A stretch of DNA of 64,000 nucleotides from Bacteroidota bacterium. GTDB lineage: Bacteria; Bacteroidota; Ignavibacteria; Ignavibacteriales; Ignavibacteriaceae. Every line of letters begins with the position of its first letter. The first letter of the stretch is position 1. Both the position numbers and the translations under genes were made by a program. This document shows positions 1 through 9,099 of this stretch, in pieces. A model generated the notes under the pieces. That model saw only the letters and a program-made list of their open reading frames with translations. It ran no database searches and had not been told where the DNA came from. The stretch lies in contig JAIUOE010000006.1 of assembly GCA_020161395.1 (NCBI GenBank), forward strand, positions 62,001 to 126,000, given 5' to 3'.

Positions 1-462
1 CCCTTAGGTACAATTGGTGCCTTATCCCTCATTAAAAACAATATACACGACACTGTCCTGGTAACAAATTGTGATATCGTGATAGATTGTGACTATAGTG
101 AGTTTCTTAATTTTCATAATGTAAACAAATATGGAATCAGTCTGATTGCCTCCCTAATTAACCATAAAATACCATATGGGATTTGCGAAATTGAAAACGG
201 TGGGAATCTTAAGACATTCTCTGAAAAACCGGAACAGTCTTTCCTTGCCTCAACCGGGATGTATTTGATAAATCGCGATGTAGTCGAGATAATTCCAGAA
301 AACACATTCTATCATGTAACGCAGCTTATTGCTCAATTAAAAGACAAAGGTGGAAAAATAGGTGTGTTTCCGATATCTGAAAATTCTTGGGTTGATACAG
401 GTGAATGGTCCGAATACAAAAAGACAACTGCCTTCTTTAATGATTTGGCACATCAATTTTAA
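1..462 (+). CDS. Sugar-phosphate nucleotidyltransferase, PtmE-like (5' end missing)
   Basis: The reading frame is open from base 1, so the gene begins upstream of the window and only the C-terminal 153 residues or so are seen. The visible part starts PLGTIGALSLI, continues with VTNCDIVID (the metal-binding region of NTP_transferase enzymes), and ends with EKP, a GMYLINRDV stretch and SWVDTGEW. This pattern matches the sugar-1-phosphate nucleotidyltransferases found next to CMP-legionaminate synthetases (PtmE in Campylobacter, reported to make GDP-glucosamine). The next gene is a CMP-nonulosonate synthetase 32 bp downstream, which fits that role. The substrate is inferred from context; the family assignment is firm. 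Confidence 0.85.
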   Translation, partial: PLGTIGALSLIKNNIHDTVLVTNCDIVIDCDYSEFLNFHNVNKYGISLIASLINHKIPYGICEIENGGNLKTFSEKPEQSFLASTGMYLINRDVVEIIPENTFYHVTQLIAQLKDKGGKIGVFPISENSWVDTGEWSEYKKTTAFFNDLAHQF

Positions 463-494
463 TGCTGTCTCATCTGACAAACTAACTTTAAGCC

Positions 495-1241
495 ATGTCG
501 AGTAGAAAATTGAATTTACTAATAACGATTTGTGCCCGTGGAGGCTCAAAAGGAATCCCGGGAAAGAACTTAAGTAAAATCGCGAACTTACCACTCCTCT
601 CCTATTCTACAGTGGTCGCGAGGGAATTTGGTGCAAAATATGATGCTGATTATGGGTTTTCAACAGATAGTGTTGATATTCTAGATTTGGCCAAGAGTGT
701 TGGTTTTGGTACTGATTATGTCCGGCCAGCACACCTGGCTACAGACAGTTCCGGGAAAATTGATACAATTCACGATTTGATTAAATATGAAGAGTCAAAG
801 AACTCTAAAAAATATGATTATATATTAGATCTCGACATTACTTCACCTCTAAGAACAGTTGATGATCTTGACATTGCATTTGCACTTTTACAATCCAATT
901 CTGATGCGCTAAATCTGTTTTCGGTGAACAAAGCGCATCGCAATCCATACTTTAATCAGGTCGAAATCAAAGAAAATGGTTTTTTTGACCTGGTAAAAAA
1001 AACTCAGACACCTGTTTTAACCCGGCAGTCCGCACCTAAGGTTTGGGATTTAAATGCTTCTTTTTATTTTTATCGGAGATCCTTTTTCGATCTCAATTAC
1101 AGGAATGCATATACGGAACGGTCAATAATATATGAAATGCCACATATGTGTTTTGATCTTGATGAAAAATTAGATTTTACCATTATGTCCTATCTAATTG
1201 AAAATGAGCTACTTGATTTTGAATTGCTGAAGTTAACCTAA
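495..1241 (+). CDS. CMP-nonulosonic acid synthetase (acylneuraminate cytidylyltransferase family)
   Basis: This 248-residue protein has the hallmark N-terminal motif ICARGGSKGIPGKNL (about residues 12-26) of CMP-sialic/legionaminic acid synthetases, and the DLDITSPLRTVDDLD segment of the active site near residue 115. Family enzymes activate a nonulosonic acid with CTP for transfer to a glycan. It lies between a PtmE-like nucleotidyltransferase and a Gfo/Idh oxidoreductase, the order seen in legionaminic acid loci, so the LegF/PtmB role is favoured. Sialic or another nonulosonic acid is also possible. No synthase for the nonulosonic acid itself (NeuB/LegI type) is in the window; it may lie upstream. 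Confidence 0.88.
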   Translation: MSSRKLNLLITICARGGSKGIPGKNLSKIANLPLLSYSTVVAREFGAKYDADYGFSTDSVDILDLAKSVGFGTDYVRPAHLATDSSGKIDTIHDLIKYEESKNSKKYDYILDLDITSPLRTVDDLDIAFALLQSNSDALNLFSVNKAHRNPYFNQVEIKENGFFDLVKKTQTPVLTRQSAPKVWDLNASFYFYRRSFFDLNYRNAYTERSIIYEMPHMCFDLDEKLDFTIMSYLIENELLDFELLKLT

Positions 1242-2204
1242 ATGCGTGTTGGGATTGTTGGTCTTGGTTCAATTGGTCAGCGTCATGCTCAAAATTTAAT
1301 AAATCTTGGTGTTGAAGATTTATTACTTCTACGACTTAAAGGAATAGGCAATAAATTTGGTATTAGTGAATATTATTCGATAGAGAGTTTTTTTTGTGAG
1401 AATCCTGATTTTGTTATCATAGCTGTTCCAACTTCTGAACACATTCATTTTCTGAAGGAAGTTATAATACGAGAGAATAGTTTTCTGTGTGAAAAACCCC
1501 TTGTAAGTTCCTTCGTTAACTTGACAGAACTTGAGCAATTATTAAAAGGATATTATAAACTCGGCGCTGTAGCAATGAACATGAGGTATCATCCATGTGT
1601 CATCGCCGTCAGGGATTTGATCCAGAATCAAGTGATTGGAGAAATTCTTAGTGCCAGGTTTTTTGTCGGGCAGTATCTTCCCGATTGGAGACCCGGTCGA
1701 GATTATTCGAAATCCTATTCTGCAAAGCGAGAATTGGGTGGTGGAGTTACTTTGGATCTTATTCACGAAATTGACCTGGCGGTTCATCTGCTGGGATCAC
1801 CTTCAGAAAAGTTGGTCTCAATCGCTGCCAAATTTTCGTCATTAACGATTGAAACAGAGGATATTACAGAGATTGCATACATCACTGAACGAAGGTGTCT
1901 TGTTTCTTTACATTTGGACTATGTGTTTCGTGGATATAAAAGGGATATCACACTTCTTGGAACTAATGGTCATATCATTGTTGACCTGTTCAAAAATAAA
2001 CTAAGTGTTTTTAATGAAGATTGTTCATTGGTAGAAGAAATCAAATATCCACATTTTGAAAGAAATGACATGTACTTGCAAATGCTCCGAACATATATAT
2101 CAGATTTGAATGGTGGAACCTTCACTTCGCCATCGGTTGAAGAAGGATTACTAACTAATAAAATTGCTTTAACAGTACTTGAACAGAATGGATTAAACAA
2201 TTGA
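1242..2204 (+). CDS. Gfo/Idh/MocA-family oxidoreductase (PtmF-like)
   Basis: This is a 320-residue NAD(P)-dependent sugar oxidoreductase. The Rossmann motif GLGSIG is at residues 7-12, followed by RHAQNL, and the family EKP motif that packs against the nicotinamide is at residues 84-86. The start codon directly follows the stop of the preceding gene, and the end overlaps the next start by four bases (TTGA), so translation is probably coupled. In Campylobacter-type legionaminate loci a PtmF oxidoreductase and a PtmA SDR sit together and are implicated in making the glucosamine precursor. The same pair occurs here. The specific substrate is inference. Confidence 0.85.
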   Translation: MRVGIVGLGSIGQRHAQNLINLGVEDLLLLRLKGIGNKFGISEYYSIESFFCENPDFVIIAVPTSEHIHFLKEVIIRENSFLCEKPLVSSFVNLTELEQLLKGYYKLGAVAMNMRYHPCVIAVRDLIQNQVIGEILSARFFVGQYLPDWRPGRDYSKSYSAKRELGGGVTLDLIHEIDLAVHLLGSPSEKLVSIAAKFSSLTIETEDITEIAYITERRCLVSLHLDYVFRGYKRDITLLGTNGHIIVDLFKNKLSVFNEDCSLVEEIKYPHFERNDMYLQMLRTYISDLNGGTFTSPSVEEGLLTNKIALTVLEQNGLNN

Positions 2205-3022
2205 CCCATAACCTAGATAAATATTTTGATATTAAGAACAAAGTAATAGTTCTAATTGGTGCAACAGGTTTGTTAGGAACACGATATACTGATTTTCTAT
2301 CCGCCTTGGGTGCAAATATTGTCATTGCCGATATCGACCAGGCAAAATGTGATAATTTAGCAGAAGTAGTAAAAACGAAATATTCAGTTGATCCGTTGCC
2401 ACTCCAAATTGATATGACAACCGAACATGAGATCTTAAGTCTATTTACGAAAGTAATAGATAAATATGGCAAAATTGATGTTCTAATCAACAATGCACAA
2501 ATAAAACCGGAAGGTTTTTACGCACCTTTTGAGAGTTACACAAAAAGCACCTTGATGAAGGTTTTAGACGGCAATCTGGGCGGTGTGGTTTTGTGTTGTC
2601 GAGAGGCGTGCAAACAATTTGTCATTCAAGGGTATGGTGTTATTGTCAATGTTTCTTCGGTTTATGGTAATGTGGGAGCCGACCAAAGATTATATGATGG
2701 AGTGGAAAATATATACTTTCCAAGTGAGCGTTTTTCATCTCCTGTTTCTTATGCAGTTTCTAAGGCTGGGATTCTAAATCTGACCAGATATCTGGCTTCA
2801 TATTATCGAGAGAAAAATATTCGAGTGAATTCACTGACTCCGGGGGGAGTTTTTGACAATCACGATGAGAAATTTAATGATCAGTATAGTGCAAGGACAT
2901 TGTTGGGGCGAATGGCTGATTATGATGAATATAATTCAGCTGTCCTTTTTTTGTGTTCTGACGCATCGAGTTATATGACCGGGGCGAATTTAGTTGTTGA
3001 TGGAGGGTGGACAGCAATATGA
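2201..3022 (+). CDS. Short-chain dehydrogenase/reductase (PtmA-like)
   Basis: This is a 273-residue classical SDR: GATGLLG nucleotide-binding motif at residues 20-26, NNAQ at 97-100, and catalytic Ser153, Tyr184 and Lys188 (SYAVSKAG). A TTG start at 2201 overlaps the previous stop; the next in-frame Met is about 70 residues in and would remove the Rossmann motif, so TTG is the sensible start. The C-terminus ends in a typical SDR ANLVVDGGW segment. Position beside the Gfo/Idh gene suggests a PtmF/PtmA pair acting on an amino-sugar precursor of a nonulosonic acid. Confidence 0.87.
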   Translation: MTHNLDKYFDIKNKVIVLIGATGLLGTRYTDFLSALGANIVIADIDQAKCDNLAEVVKTKYSVDPLPLQIDMTTEHEILSLFTKVIDKYGKIDVLINNAQIKPEGFYAPFESYTKSTLMKVLDGNLGGVVLCCREACKQFVIQGYGVIVNVSSVYGNVGADQRLYDGVENIYFPSERFSSPVSYAVSKAGILNLTRYLASYYREKNIRVNSLTPGGVFDNHDEKFNDQYSARTLLGRMADYDEYNSAVLFLCSDASSYMTGANLVVDGGWTAI

Positions 3023-3043
3023 AAAATCTATCGGATTTTTGCG

Positions 3044-4021
3044 ATGAATAAATTTGTAATAGTAGGAACTGGGGGGTTAGGGAAGCGGCACTTACAAGGG
3101 CTTGCAGCGGCTTCAGTATCTTCAGAAATTATTATTTACGACCCGAACTCTGAAGCAGTGAATAGTGCAGTGGATGCATTCAACGAAGTTAAACAAGAAC
3201 ATGTTAAATTAATTGTTGTGGATTCTCTTGATAAACTTCCATCAATAATTGATCTAATGATCGTGGCAACAAATTCCAGAGAGAGGTTGGAAGTCCTTTC
3301 AAGTGCGCTAAAATATAGTTCTGTAGGGATACTTATTATGGAAAAATTTCTTTTTCCTACATTGATTGAGTATGAACAAGCAAATGAGTTAATAAAGAAG
3401 AGTGGAAGTCTGGCATTTGTCAATTGTCCACTAAGAATGTGGCCTCTTTTCCAACAAATTAAGGCTAAATTAAAAAATTCAAAACAATACAGCATAGATG
3501 TTTGTGGGAATGGTTGGGGTTTAGGATGTAATTCAATTCACTATTTAGACCTCTTTTCCTTTATCACTGGAAATGAAGATTTTGTGCTTGATTTTAAAAG
3601 ATTAGACCCAAAATGGATCGAAAGTAAAAGACAGGGTTATATCGAATTTACAGGTACAATTAACGGGTCCGATCCCAAAACAAACTCTTCTTTACGGATG
3701 ACTTCATTCAACGCTGAGAGAACACCAATTCTACTTAGGATTTCAAGTGAAAAAGGTCATTACATTATAAGGATGGCTTCGGAAATTGATGTCATGGAAA
3801 TACTTCCAGAGTCAAAATGGGATCCAAAATATTGGAAGGCTGAGAATCAATTTCAAAGTAAACTTTCGTCTCTACTTGCTGAATCAATCAGTAATAGTTC
3901 TTTGATTCAATTGCCTTCATACGAAATTTCTGCAAAGCTTCACACTTCTCTATTGGTTGGATTTCTTTACCATTTGAGAGACTACTCTGAAACGATCACA
4001 GATACTTGTTACATTACTTAA
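3044..4021 (+). CDS. Gfo/Idh-like NAD(P)-binding oxidoreductase
   Basis: The 325-residue protein starts MNKFVIVGTGGLGKRH, a Rossmann dinucleotide-binding fold (GTGGLG, residues 8-13). The family EKP signature is replaced by EKF at residues 100-102, so the active site may be modified. The second half contains mixed strands consistent with the Gfo/Idh C-terminal domain. It is the second of three oxidoreductases of this superfamily within 4 kb. The substrate is unknown, probably a nucleotide sugar or sugar phosphate used for the island's glycan. Confidence 0.72.
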   Translation: MNKFVIVGTGGLGKRHLQGLAAASVSSEIIIYDPNSEAVNSAVDAFNEVKQEHVKLIVVDSLDKLPSIIDLMIVATNSRERLEVLSSALKYSSVGILIMEKFLFPTLIEYEQANELIKKSGSLAFVNCPLRMWPLFQQIKAKLKNSKQYSIDVCGNGWGLGCNSIHYLDLFSFITGNEDFVLDFKRLDPKWIESKRQGYIEFTGTINGSDPKTNSSLRMTSFNAERTPILLRISSEKGHYIIRMASEIDVMEILPESKWDPKYWKAENQFQSKLSSLLAESISNSSLIQLPSYEISAKLHTSLLVGFLYHLRDYSETITDTCYIT

Positions 4022-4046
4022 TTGTTAATAACCGAAATGAAAAATT

Positions 4047-4994
4047 ATGGACACTAAAATTCTGTTAATTGGTGCGGGACCGATGGCAATTGAGTATGCA
4101 AAAGTTTTTGAGGCTATGGGGATTGACTTTACAGTTGTCGGTCGAGGGACCGTTTCCGCGATCAAATTCCAAAAGAAAACAGGTTTTGAAGTAGTTACTG
4201 GTGGACTAGAAAATCAGCCAACAGAATTTTTTAGTAAATTCAATCATGCCATAGTTGCTGTCGATGTTGAGGGTTTACATTCATCAACAATTTTCCTTAT
4301 GGTTAAGGGCATAAAAAGCATTTTGGTAGAAAAACCTGCTGGTTTAACAACTTATGATGTAATATGCTTAAATGAAGTGGCTTTCGAAAAAAAATGTAAG
4401 GTTTTCGTCGCCTATAATAGACGGTTTTACACTTCATTTTTGGAGGCTGAAAAAATGATTAAAGAGGATGATGGGGTGAAATCATTTTCGTTCGAATTTA
4501 CCGAGCGGTCTCATTTTATTAGGACTCTAAATAAATCGGAGGCTGCAAAGAACAATTGGTTTTTTGCAAATTCATCTCATGTTATAGATATGGCATTTGC
4601 TTTAGGGGGTCAACCACTGGAGATTAGATCTTTCTCAAAGGGGGGGGTGGATTGGCATCCAAAAGCATCAATTTTTGCAGGCTGTGGAATTTCAAAAAAA
4701 GGTTCACTTTTCACTTACTCGGCTAACTGGGAGTCAGCTGGTGGCTGGGGAGTAGAAATCCTCACGAAATATAGGAGGCTTATTTTTAAACCTCTCGAGA
4801 GATTAAAAGTACAAAAGGTTGGTGAAAATGACCCGGTAGAACTTGAGTTGGATTATGAATTAGATATTCTCTATAAGCCCGGACTGTATAGAATGGTTGA
4901 AAATTTTATTAATGGTGACGAGAAAGCTCTTTCAATCGGTGATCACTCTCTTATGATGCCAGTATATGAACAGATTTTGCACGGTAACGTATGA
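4047..4994 (+). CDS. Gfo/Idh-family oxidoreductase
   Basis: This 315-residue protein has the Rossmann motif GAGPMA at residues 9-14 and the EKPAG signature at residues 95-99, followed by YNRRFY, as in several polysaccharide-locus members of the family. A run of eight G residues (4640-4647) lies inside the coding sequence (Gly-Gly-Val region) and could slip during replication, though nothing shows that it does. It probably acts on a sugar intermediate in the same pathway as its neighbours; the exact reaction cannot be read from sequence. Confidence 0.78.
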   Translation: MDTKILLIGAGPMAIEYAKVFEAMGIDFTVVGRGTVSAIKFQKKTGFEVVTGGLENQPTEFFSKFNHAIVAVDVEGLHSSTIFLMVKGIKSILVEKPAGLTTYDVICLNEVAFEKKCKVFVAYNRRFYTSFLEAEKMIKEDDGVKSFSFEFTERSHFIRTLNKSEAAKNNWFFANSSHVIDMAFALGGQPLEIRSFSKGGVDWHPKASIFAGCGISKKGSLFTYSANWESAGGWGVEILTKYRRLIFKPLERLKVQKVGENDPVELELDYELDILYKPGLYRMVENFINGDEKALSIGDHSLMMPVYEQILHGNV

Positions 4995-5047
4995 TAATAT
5001 CTATTTTAGATATTGAATTAAATTTATATTTTACTCTTTAAATCTTA

Positions 5048-6517
5048 ATGCGAAACATTTTACTTTTCAGTCGTCTAAGTTTAGTTCATCTTTACGGTTC
5101 AATTTCTCCGAAATTATCAGATAATAGTAGGGTCATTCATTTAGCTTATTCTTCTATGGAAGAAGAAATATTACGTTCTGAATATGGTATTACGGAGGTG
5201 CATAATTTCAAGGAACTTGTGTCCGCTATTTATGAGACGGAGCAAATAGATGTGGCATTGTGCAATAAAATTGATGAGGATGTTATCCATTTTTCTGAGA
5301 GTCGATTTTGTCTTAACTCTTCAATTCAAAGCGACAGGACTCTCGAGAATCTTGATTACGATGAATGCTTAATTCTTTCACAAGTGTATTACAAATTTTG
5401 GATTAAGTTTATTGAAGAGTATAAGATTGACATTATATTCCATGAGATTACCGCACTACTTTTTTTGCACTTGTCTGCGATTGTGGCAAGAAAGTGTGGG
5501 GCTCGGTACTTGAGTCAGATCCAAATAAGGGGGGAGTCCAGATACAGCTGGATTTTTGTTGATGGTGAAAATGGTGATCCTGTAGAGTTGTCTTTTTTTG
5601 ATAATCAGTACTCATTGACGCACGATAATATCGAAAGAGTAAGAGAATATCTTCAAAAGCAAAGAGCCGAATTGGGACTATTTTTCCCTGAATTGCGAAA
5701 TAAGCAAAACTATAAAAATCAGTTTAGAATTTTAGTAAAGAGAACTGTCAAATTAATATTAAGTAGCTTTTCTAGAAAGTTTGAACAAAATAGCGGTTGT
5801 GTCAAAAGACCGATAGATCATGTGGAACAATTCCTTTTTGATTCTAACGCCGGGATATGGAATAAGTTCAAGACAGTGGTTGATGATTTTATTGGTATTA
5901 ACTATGATTATTTCGAAAAATCAAATAACTATTTTTATTATCCCATGCATGTTGAACCGGAAGCAGTGATACTTTACTGGGCTGAAGGATTATATAAAAA
6001 CCAGGTCAAGTTGATAGAAAATATTGCTGCTCAGCTGCCACCAAATTGTTACCTTTATGTCAAAGTGCACCCTCTCGATAAAAAAAATCGAAACATTCTT
6101 GATTATCAACGAATAAAGGCTATTCCGAATTTGAAACTGATTGGCCCGGAGGTTCCCAGCGTTGAATTGATTACACATTCTAGAGGGGTAATTACTATTA
6201 ATGGAACATCCGGATACGAGGGTATTCTTTTAAACAAACAGGTGTTTACTTTGGGGAATAGTTTCTTCGAAACAAGCGACAGAGTAATCAAGATTCGTCA
6301 TGTCAGGGACCTAAGACAAGAATTATACAGAAAGTACAATGTTGAGTATCAAGATGATGAACATTTATATAGATTTATTTTTTCGATACTTGATGTTTCG
6401 CATGAGGGATTTGTTGCGTTTTTTAGAAATCTGAAAGATGTTTTTCAGATTGATTTATCTTCGAACGCTGCGATGGTAGCTGAAAGTGTAAATCAACTCA
6501 TCCGGAAATTAGATTAA
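5048..6517 (+). CDS. Capsule polysaccharide biosynthesis/export-type glycosyltransferase-like protein
   Basis: The 489-residue protein has the C-terminal pattern of the capsule polysaccharide biosynthesis family (KpsS/KpsC/LipB-like). It shows YVKVHPLDKKN near residue 340 and INGTSGYEGILLNKQVFTLG near residue 384. These correspond to the HP and GT/SxxxEAL-type nucleotide-sugar-binding segments of GT-B-like capsule proteins. The N-terminal half is not recognisable, apart from a FHEITALLF stretch typical of the same group. In related systems such enzymes handle the capsule initiator or transfer an acidic sugar. Following nonulosonate genes, a nonulosonic-acid transferase is plausible but unproven. 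Confidence 0.65.
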   Translation: MRNILLFSRLSLVHLYGSISPKLSDNSRVIHLAYSSMEEEILRSEYGITEVHNFKELVSAIYETEQIDVALCNKIDEDVIHFSESRFCLNSSIQSDRTLENLDYDECLILSQVYYKFWIKFIEEYKIDIIFHEITALLFLHLSAIVARKCGARYLSQIQIRGESRYSWIFVDGENGDPVELSFFDNQYSLTHDNIERVREYLQKQRAELGLFFPELRNKQNYKNQFRILVKRTVKLILSSFSRKFEQNSGCVKRPIDHVEQFLFDSNAGIWNKFKTVVDDFIGINYDYFEKSNNYFYYPMHVEPEAVILYWAEGLYKNQVKLIENIAAQLPPNCYLYVKVHPLDKKNRNILDYQRIKAIPNLKLIGPEVPSVELITHSRGVITINGTSGYEGILLNKQVFTLGNSFFETSDRVIKIRHVRDLRQELYRKYNVEYQDDEHLYRFIFSILDVSHEGFVAFFRNLKDVFQIDLSSNAAMVAESVNQLIRKLD

Positions 6518-6519
6518 AT

Positions 6520-7040
6520 ATGCTTTTCAATTCTGTTGGTTTTGCGATTTATCTTCCAATAGTTTTTGGTATATATTGGCTATAAGGTAAAAAAATGTCG
6601 CGAAACAAAATATTTTTTTATTGTTTGCAAGCTATTATTTCTATGGACTATGGGATTGGAGGTTTTTACTCCTACTGATATTTAACACTTTAATTGGTTT
6701 TTTTGTTGGATTGAGTCTGATAAATTAACAGTTGACAGGAGAAGAGGGCATATTTGATATTAGTTGCAATATTACCCTAGGTATATTGGGGGAAGGTAAA
6801 TAGCCTTTGTTTTTTTACCGGTCTGCGTTGTGTAAAAAAGGAGACACAAAAAGTAAAGGCAGAATATCCATTAAATTAGGAGGTGTAATTCAAGTTTCGA
6901 AGCTATTGGTAACCTTTTCCATTGTCATGTTTACTTGGGCGTCTTTTCGATCAGAAGCAGTAAAAAACCCTTTTATTTATACATCGAGAATCTTTATGAA
7001 TTCATTGTTTACTTCGTCCAATACCATTGGGGGGGACTGA
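6520..7040 (+). pseudogene. Decayed MBOAT O-acyltransferase
   Basis: A start codon at 6520 opens a 21-residue peptide, MLFNSVGFAIYLPIVFGIYWL, typical of MBOAT polysaccharide O-acyltransferases, then hits a stop at 6583. In another frame around 6620-6729 the text continues ASYYFYGLWDWRFLLLLIFN, the next conserved stretch of the same family. A last family-like fragment, TFSIVMFTWASFRSEAVKNP, lies near 6905-6970. The middle of the protein, including the catalytic His region, is missing. About 520 bp remain where a full gene needs about 1400. The gene is therefore broken by frameshifts and a large internal deletion. An intact MBOAT gene is at 26851. Confidence 0.8.
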
Positions 7041-7824
7041 AGTACTCTTGGTTAGGCTTCCAATGATTGCAGTAGACAGGACTCGATTTACAATTGATTT
7101 CCAAATTGACAAATAAAAGGTTTAGTCCGGCGCAGTCAGTGGTTCTGGAGTCTATGATTTTTTGGTGTTTATTGAAGATGTACCATCCGACTCAAGACCC
7201 ATTTTCTCCATTTCGAATTTTGCACTTGTGTCAAAAAGAAAAAAATAAATTGGGTATCTTTTTTGCTACTATGTTTGAGTTAGTAAATAATTGAAATAAT
7301 GATTTATAGCCAACAATAGGGGTAAAATATGATACCAAAGCCAATATTCTTGATAGCATGAAAGTATATCAATATCGTGATACCATTACTCATCAAGAAC
7401 TTTTATCAAAATTTGAAGAAATATAATCAGACTCAGCAGATGAAATCAAGATTAAAATCAGTCTATTTCTTTTGTGGATTGAAAACTTGTTAACAAAAAC
7501 TGTCAAGTATCCTTTATTGATTTTCCGAAAAATCCACTTACAGATGAGTTAATACAAAAATCAAAGCTTAAACACGACCTGAATGGTAGAATATCTAAAA
7601 TTCAACAGCTGTTTGTGTCACCCAGGGTTTATAGAATTAATATCAACTTCAAGAAGAGATTAGTGTTTGATCTAACATATCGAAATATTTTCGGAGCGTG
7701 AGCAATCACAAGCATTCTCCTCGTTACTTAAAATAAATACATTAATAATGGAACTTTTTATGTCAGCAAAGATGGTGCGCGCATTGATATTCCTCTTACA
7801 TATAAGTCAGTTTAGGACTATGTT
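7041..7824 (+). pseudogene. Degenerate non-coding remnant following the MBOAT pseudogene
   Basis: No convincing intact gene is present here. Short protein-like stretches appear in changing frames, for example MIAVDRTRFTIDFQIDK near 7060-7112, DTKANILDSMKVYQYRDT near 7330-7385, SFIDFPKNPLTDELIQKSK near 7510-7570 and FYVSKDGARIDIPLTYKSV near 7758-7814, all interrupted by stops. The base composition resembles the surrounding genes, so this is probably the wreck of one or two further polysaccharide genes. An SGNH-type partner of the broken MBOAT would fit the arrangement at 26851-29216, but no catalytic motif is left to prove it. Confidence 0.5.
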
Positions 7825-9096
7825 TTGACTTATCTGTTCAGTCAATTTCTAGCTTTGTTGAAAGGGAAAAAGGCACTATTAAAGATGACTTCTTCATCTT
7901 ATCTTCAGGTGCCGGTGAGTTTGGTTGTTGCATTTGTCACATATCGTGTTATCGATCCATATTTTATGGGCATATGGGCCACGATTGCTATGTTTGAAGT
8001 TTATGCAAATGTAATGCGACTCGGAATCGTTAACGGAATGAATCGTGAGTTTCCTCATGCTCTTGGGTCAGGCAATCTAAATTTAGCTAAGAAATATGCT
8101 CAAACTACTCTTTCCATAAATATTTGGGGCATAGTTATTCTTTGGATAATTTCACCGATTCTTGTTTCTCAATATGAATTATCGACCGATTATCTCATTT
8201 GTTTTGGAGTTGGACTCATTAGAGTAAGTCTTTCTCAATATACAACTTATCTTTCAGGAACTTTTAGGACAAGTGATAATTTTAATCATTTAGCAAACAT
8301 TCAATATTTTAATTTAGCGCTAAATATTATTCTAATACCATGTATTTATTTTTACGGATTTTATGGTTACTTATTTATGCAATTAGTCTTGACTATTGCA
8401 AATTCTCTACTTTTACATAGATATAGACCAATAAAAGTAAAACCTAAATTCGATAAAGATGTATTTGTTACTTTATTTAAAACAGGCTTTCCCCTATTTT
8501 TGGTTTCTTACATTTTAAGTTTTATTGATACTTTGCCGCGATTATTCATTCTTTATTTTGGGAATGAAACATTACTAGGGTTGTACGCACCTGTAATAAT
8601 GATTATTTCGACATTGGGGATACTACCTAATTCACTGGGGACATATTTTTATCCTAAACTATCTTTTGAATATGGAAAGAATTCTGATCCTATTCAAATA
8701 TGGCAGAAAATAAAAAAAATATACTTGATTTCTCTTATTTCAATCATCCCTTTCGTATTTATCGGTTATTTGCTTCTTGACTATGTTATACTTTTTTTTC
8801 CAAAATATCAACAATCGCTTCCTTACATGAAAACAGCAATTTTTGTGGGTCCATTTGTGTTGGTTAAGTTAGGAAATTTGATTAATATTATCCTTAAAAA
8901 ATATTCATTTATGACAACATATGTGTTAATTTATGGAGTTGCTCAAATAATTTCCCTTTGTACATTATTCTACATATTTAGTGATGACATCCTGATGGTG
9001 AGTACTCTATCAGCAATCTTTGTAAGTGCATCAATGTTTATCGTTAATTATTATTTGAACAGAAAAGTAGCTTTTTTATCTAAAAACGGAATGTAA
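7825..9096 (+). CDS. Wzx-type lipid-linked oligosaccharide flippase
   Basis: This 423-residue, very hydrophobic protein has about 12 predicted membrane helices and the pattern of MOP-superfamily polysaccharide flippases (an LGIVNGMNREFP segment near residue 70, repeated helix pairs with basic loops). It would turn undecaprenyl-linked repeat units from the cytoplasmic to the periplasmic face of the inner membrane. The start is TTG at 7825; no ATG lies close by that would keep the first helix. It is followed after three bases by the Wzy-like polymerase gene. Confidence 0.85.
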   Translation: MTYLFSQFLALLKGKKALLKMTSSSYLQVPVSLVVAFVTYRVIDPYFMGIWATIAMFEVYANVMRLGIVNGMNREFPHALGSGNLNLAKKYAQTTLSINIWGIVILWIISPILVSQYELSTDYLICFGVGLIRVSLSQYTTYLSGTFRTSDNFNHLANIQYFNLALNIILIPCIYFYGFYGYLFMQLVLTIANSLLLHRYRPIKVKPKFDKDVFVTLFKTGFPLFLVSYILSFIDTLPRLFILYFGNETLLGLYAPVIMIISTLGILPNSLGTYFYPKLSFEYGKNSDPIQIWQKIKKIYLISLISIIPFVFIGYLLLDYVILFFPKYQQSLPYMKTAIFVGPFVLVKLGNLINIILKKYSFMTTYVLIYGVAQIISLCTLFYIFSDDILMVSTLSAIFVSASMFIVNYYLNRKVAFLSKNGM

Positions 9097-9099
9097 GAT

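Noticed and set aside
6807..7294. Two short open frames in the degenerate region as real small genes
   Set aside because: One contains a fragment of an MBOAT C-terminus in the wrong surroundings, and neither has a ribosome binding site or family resemblance as an intact protein.
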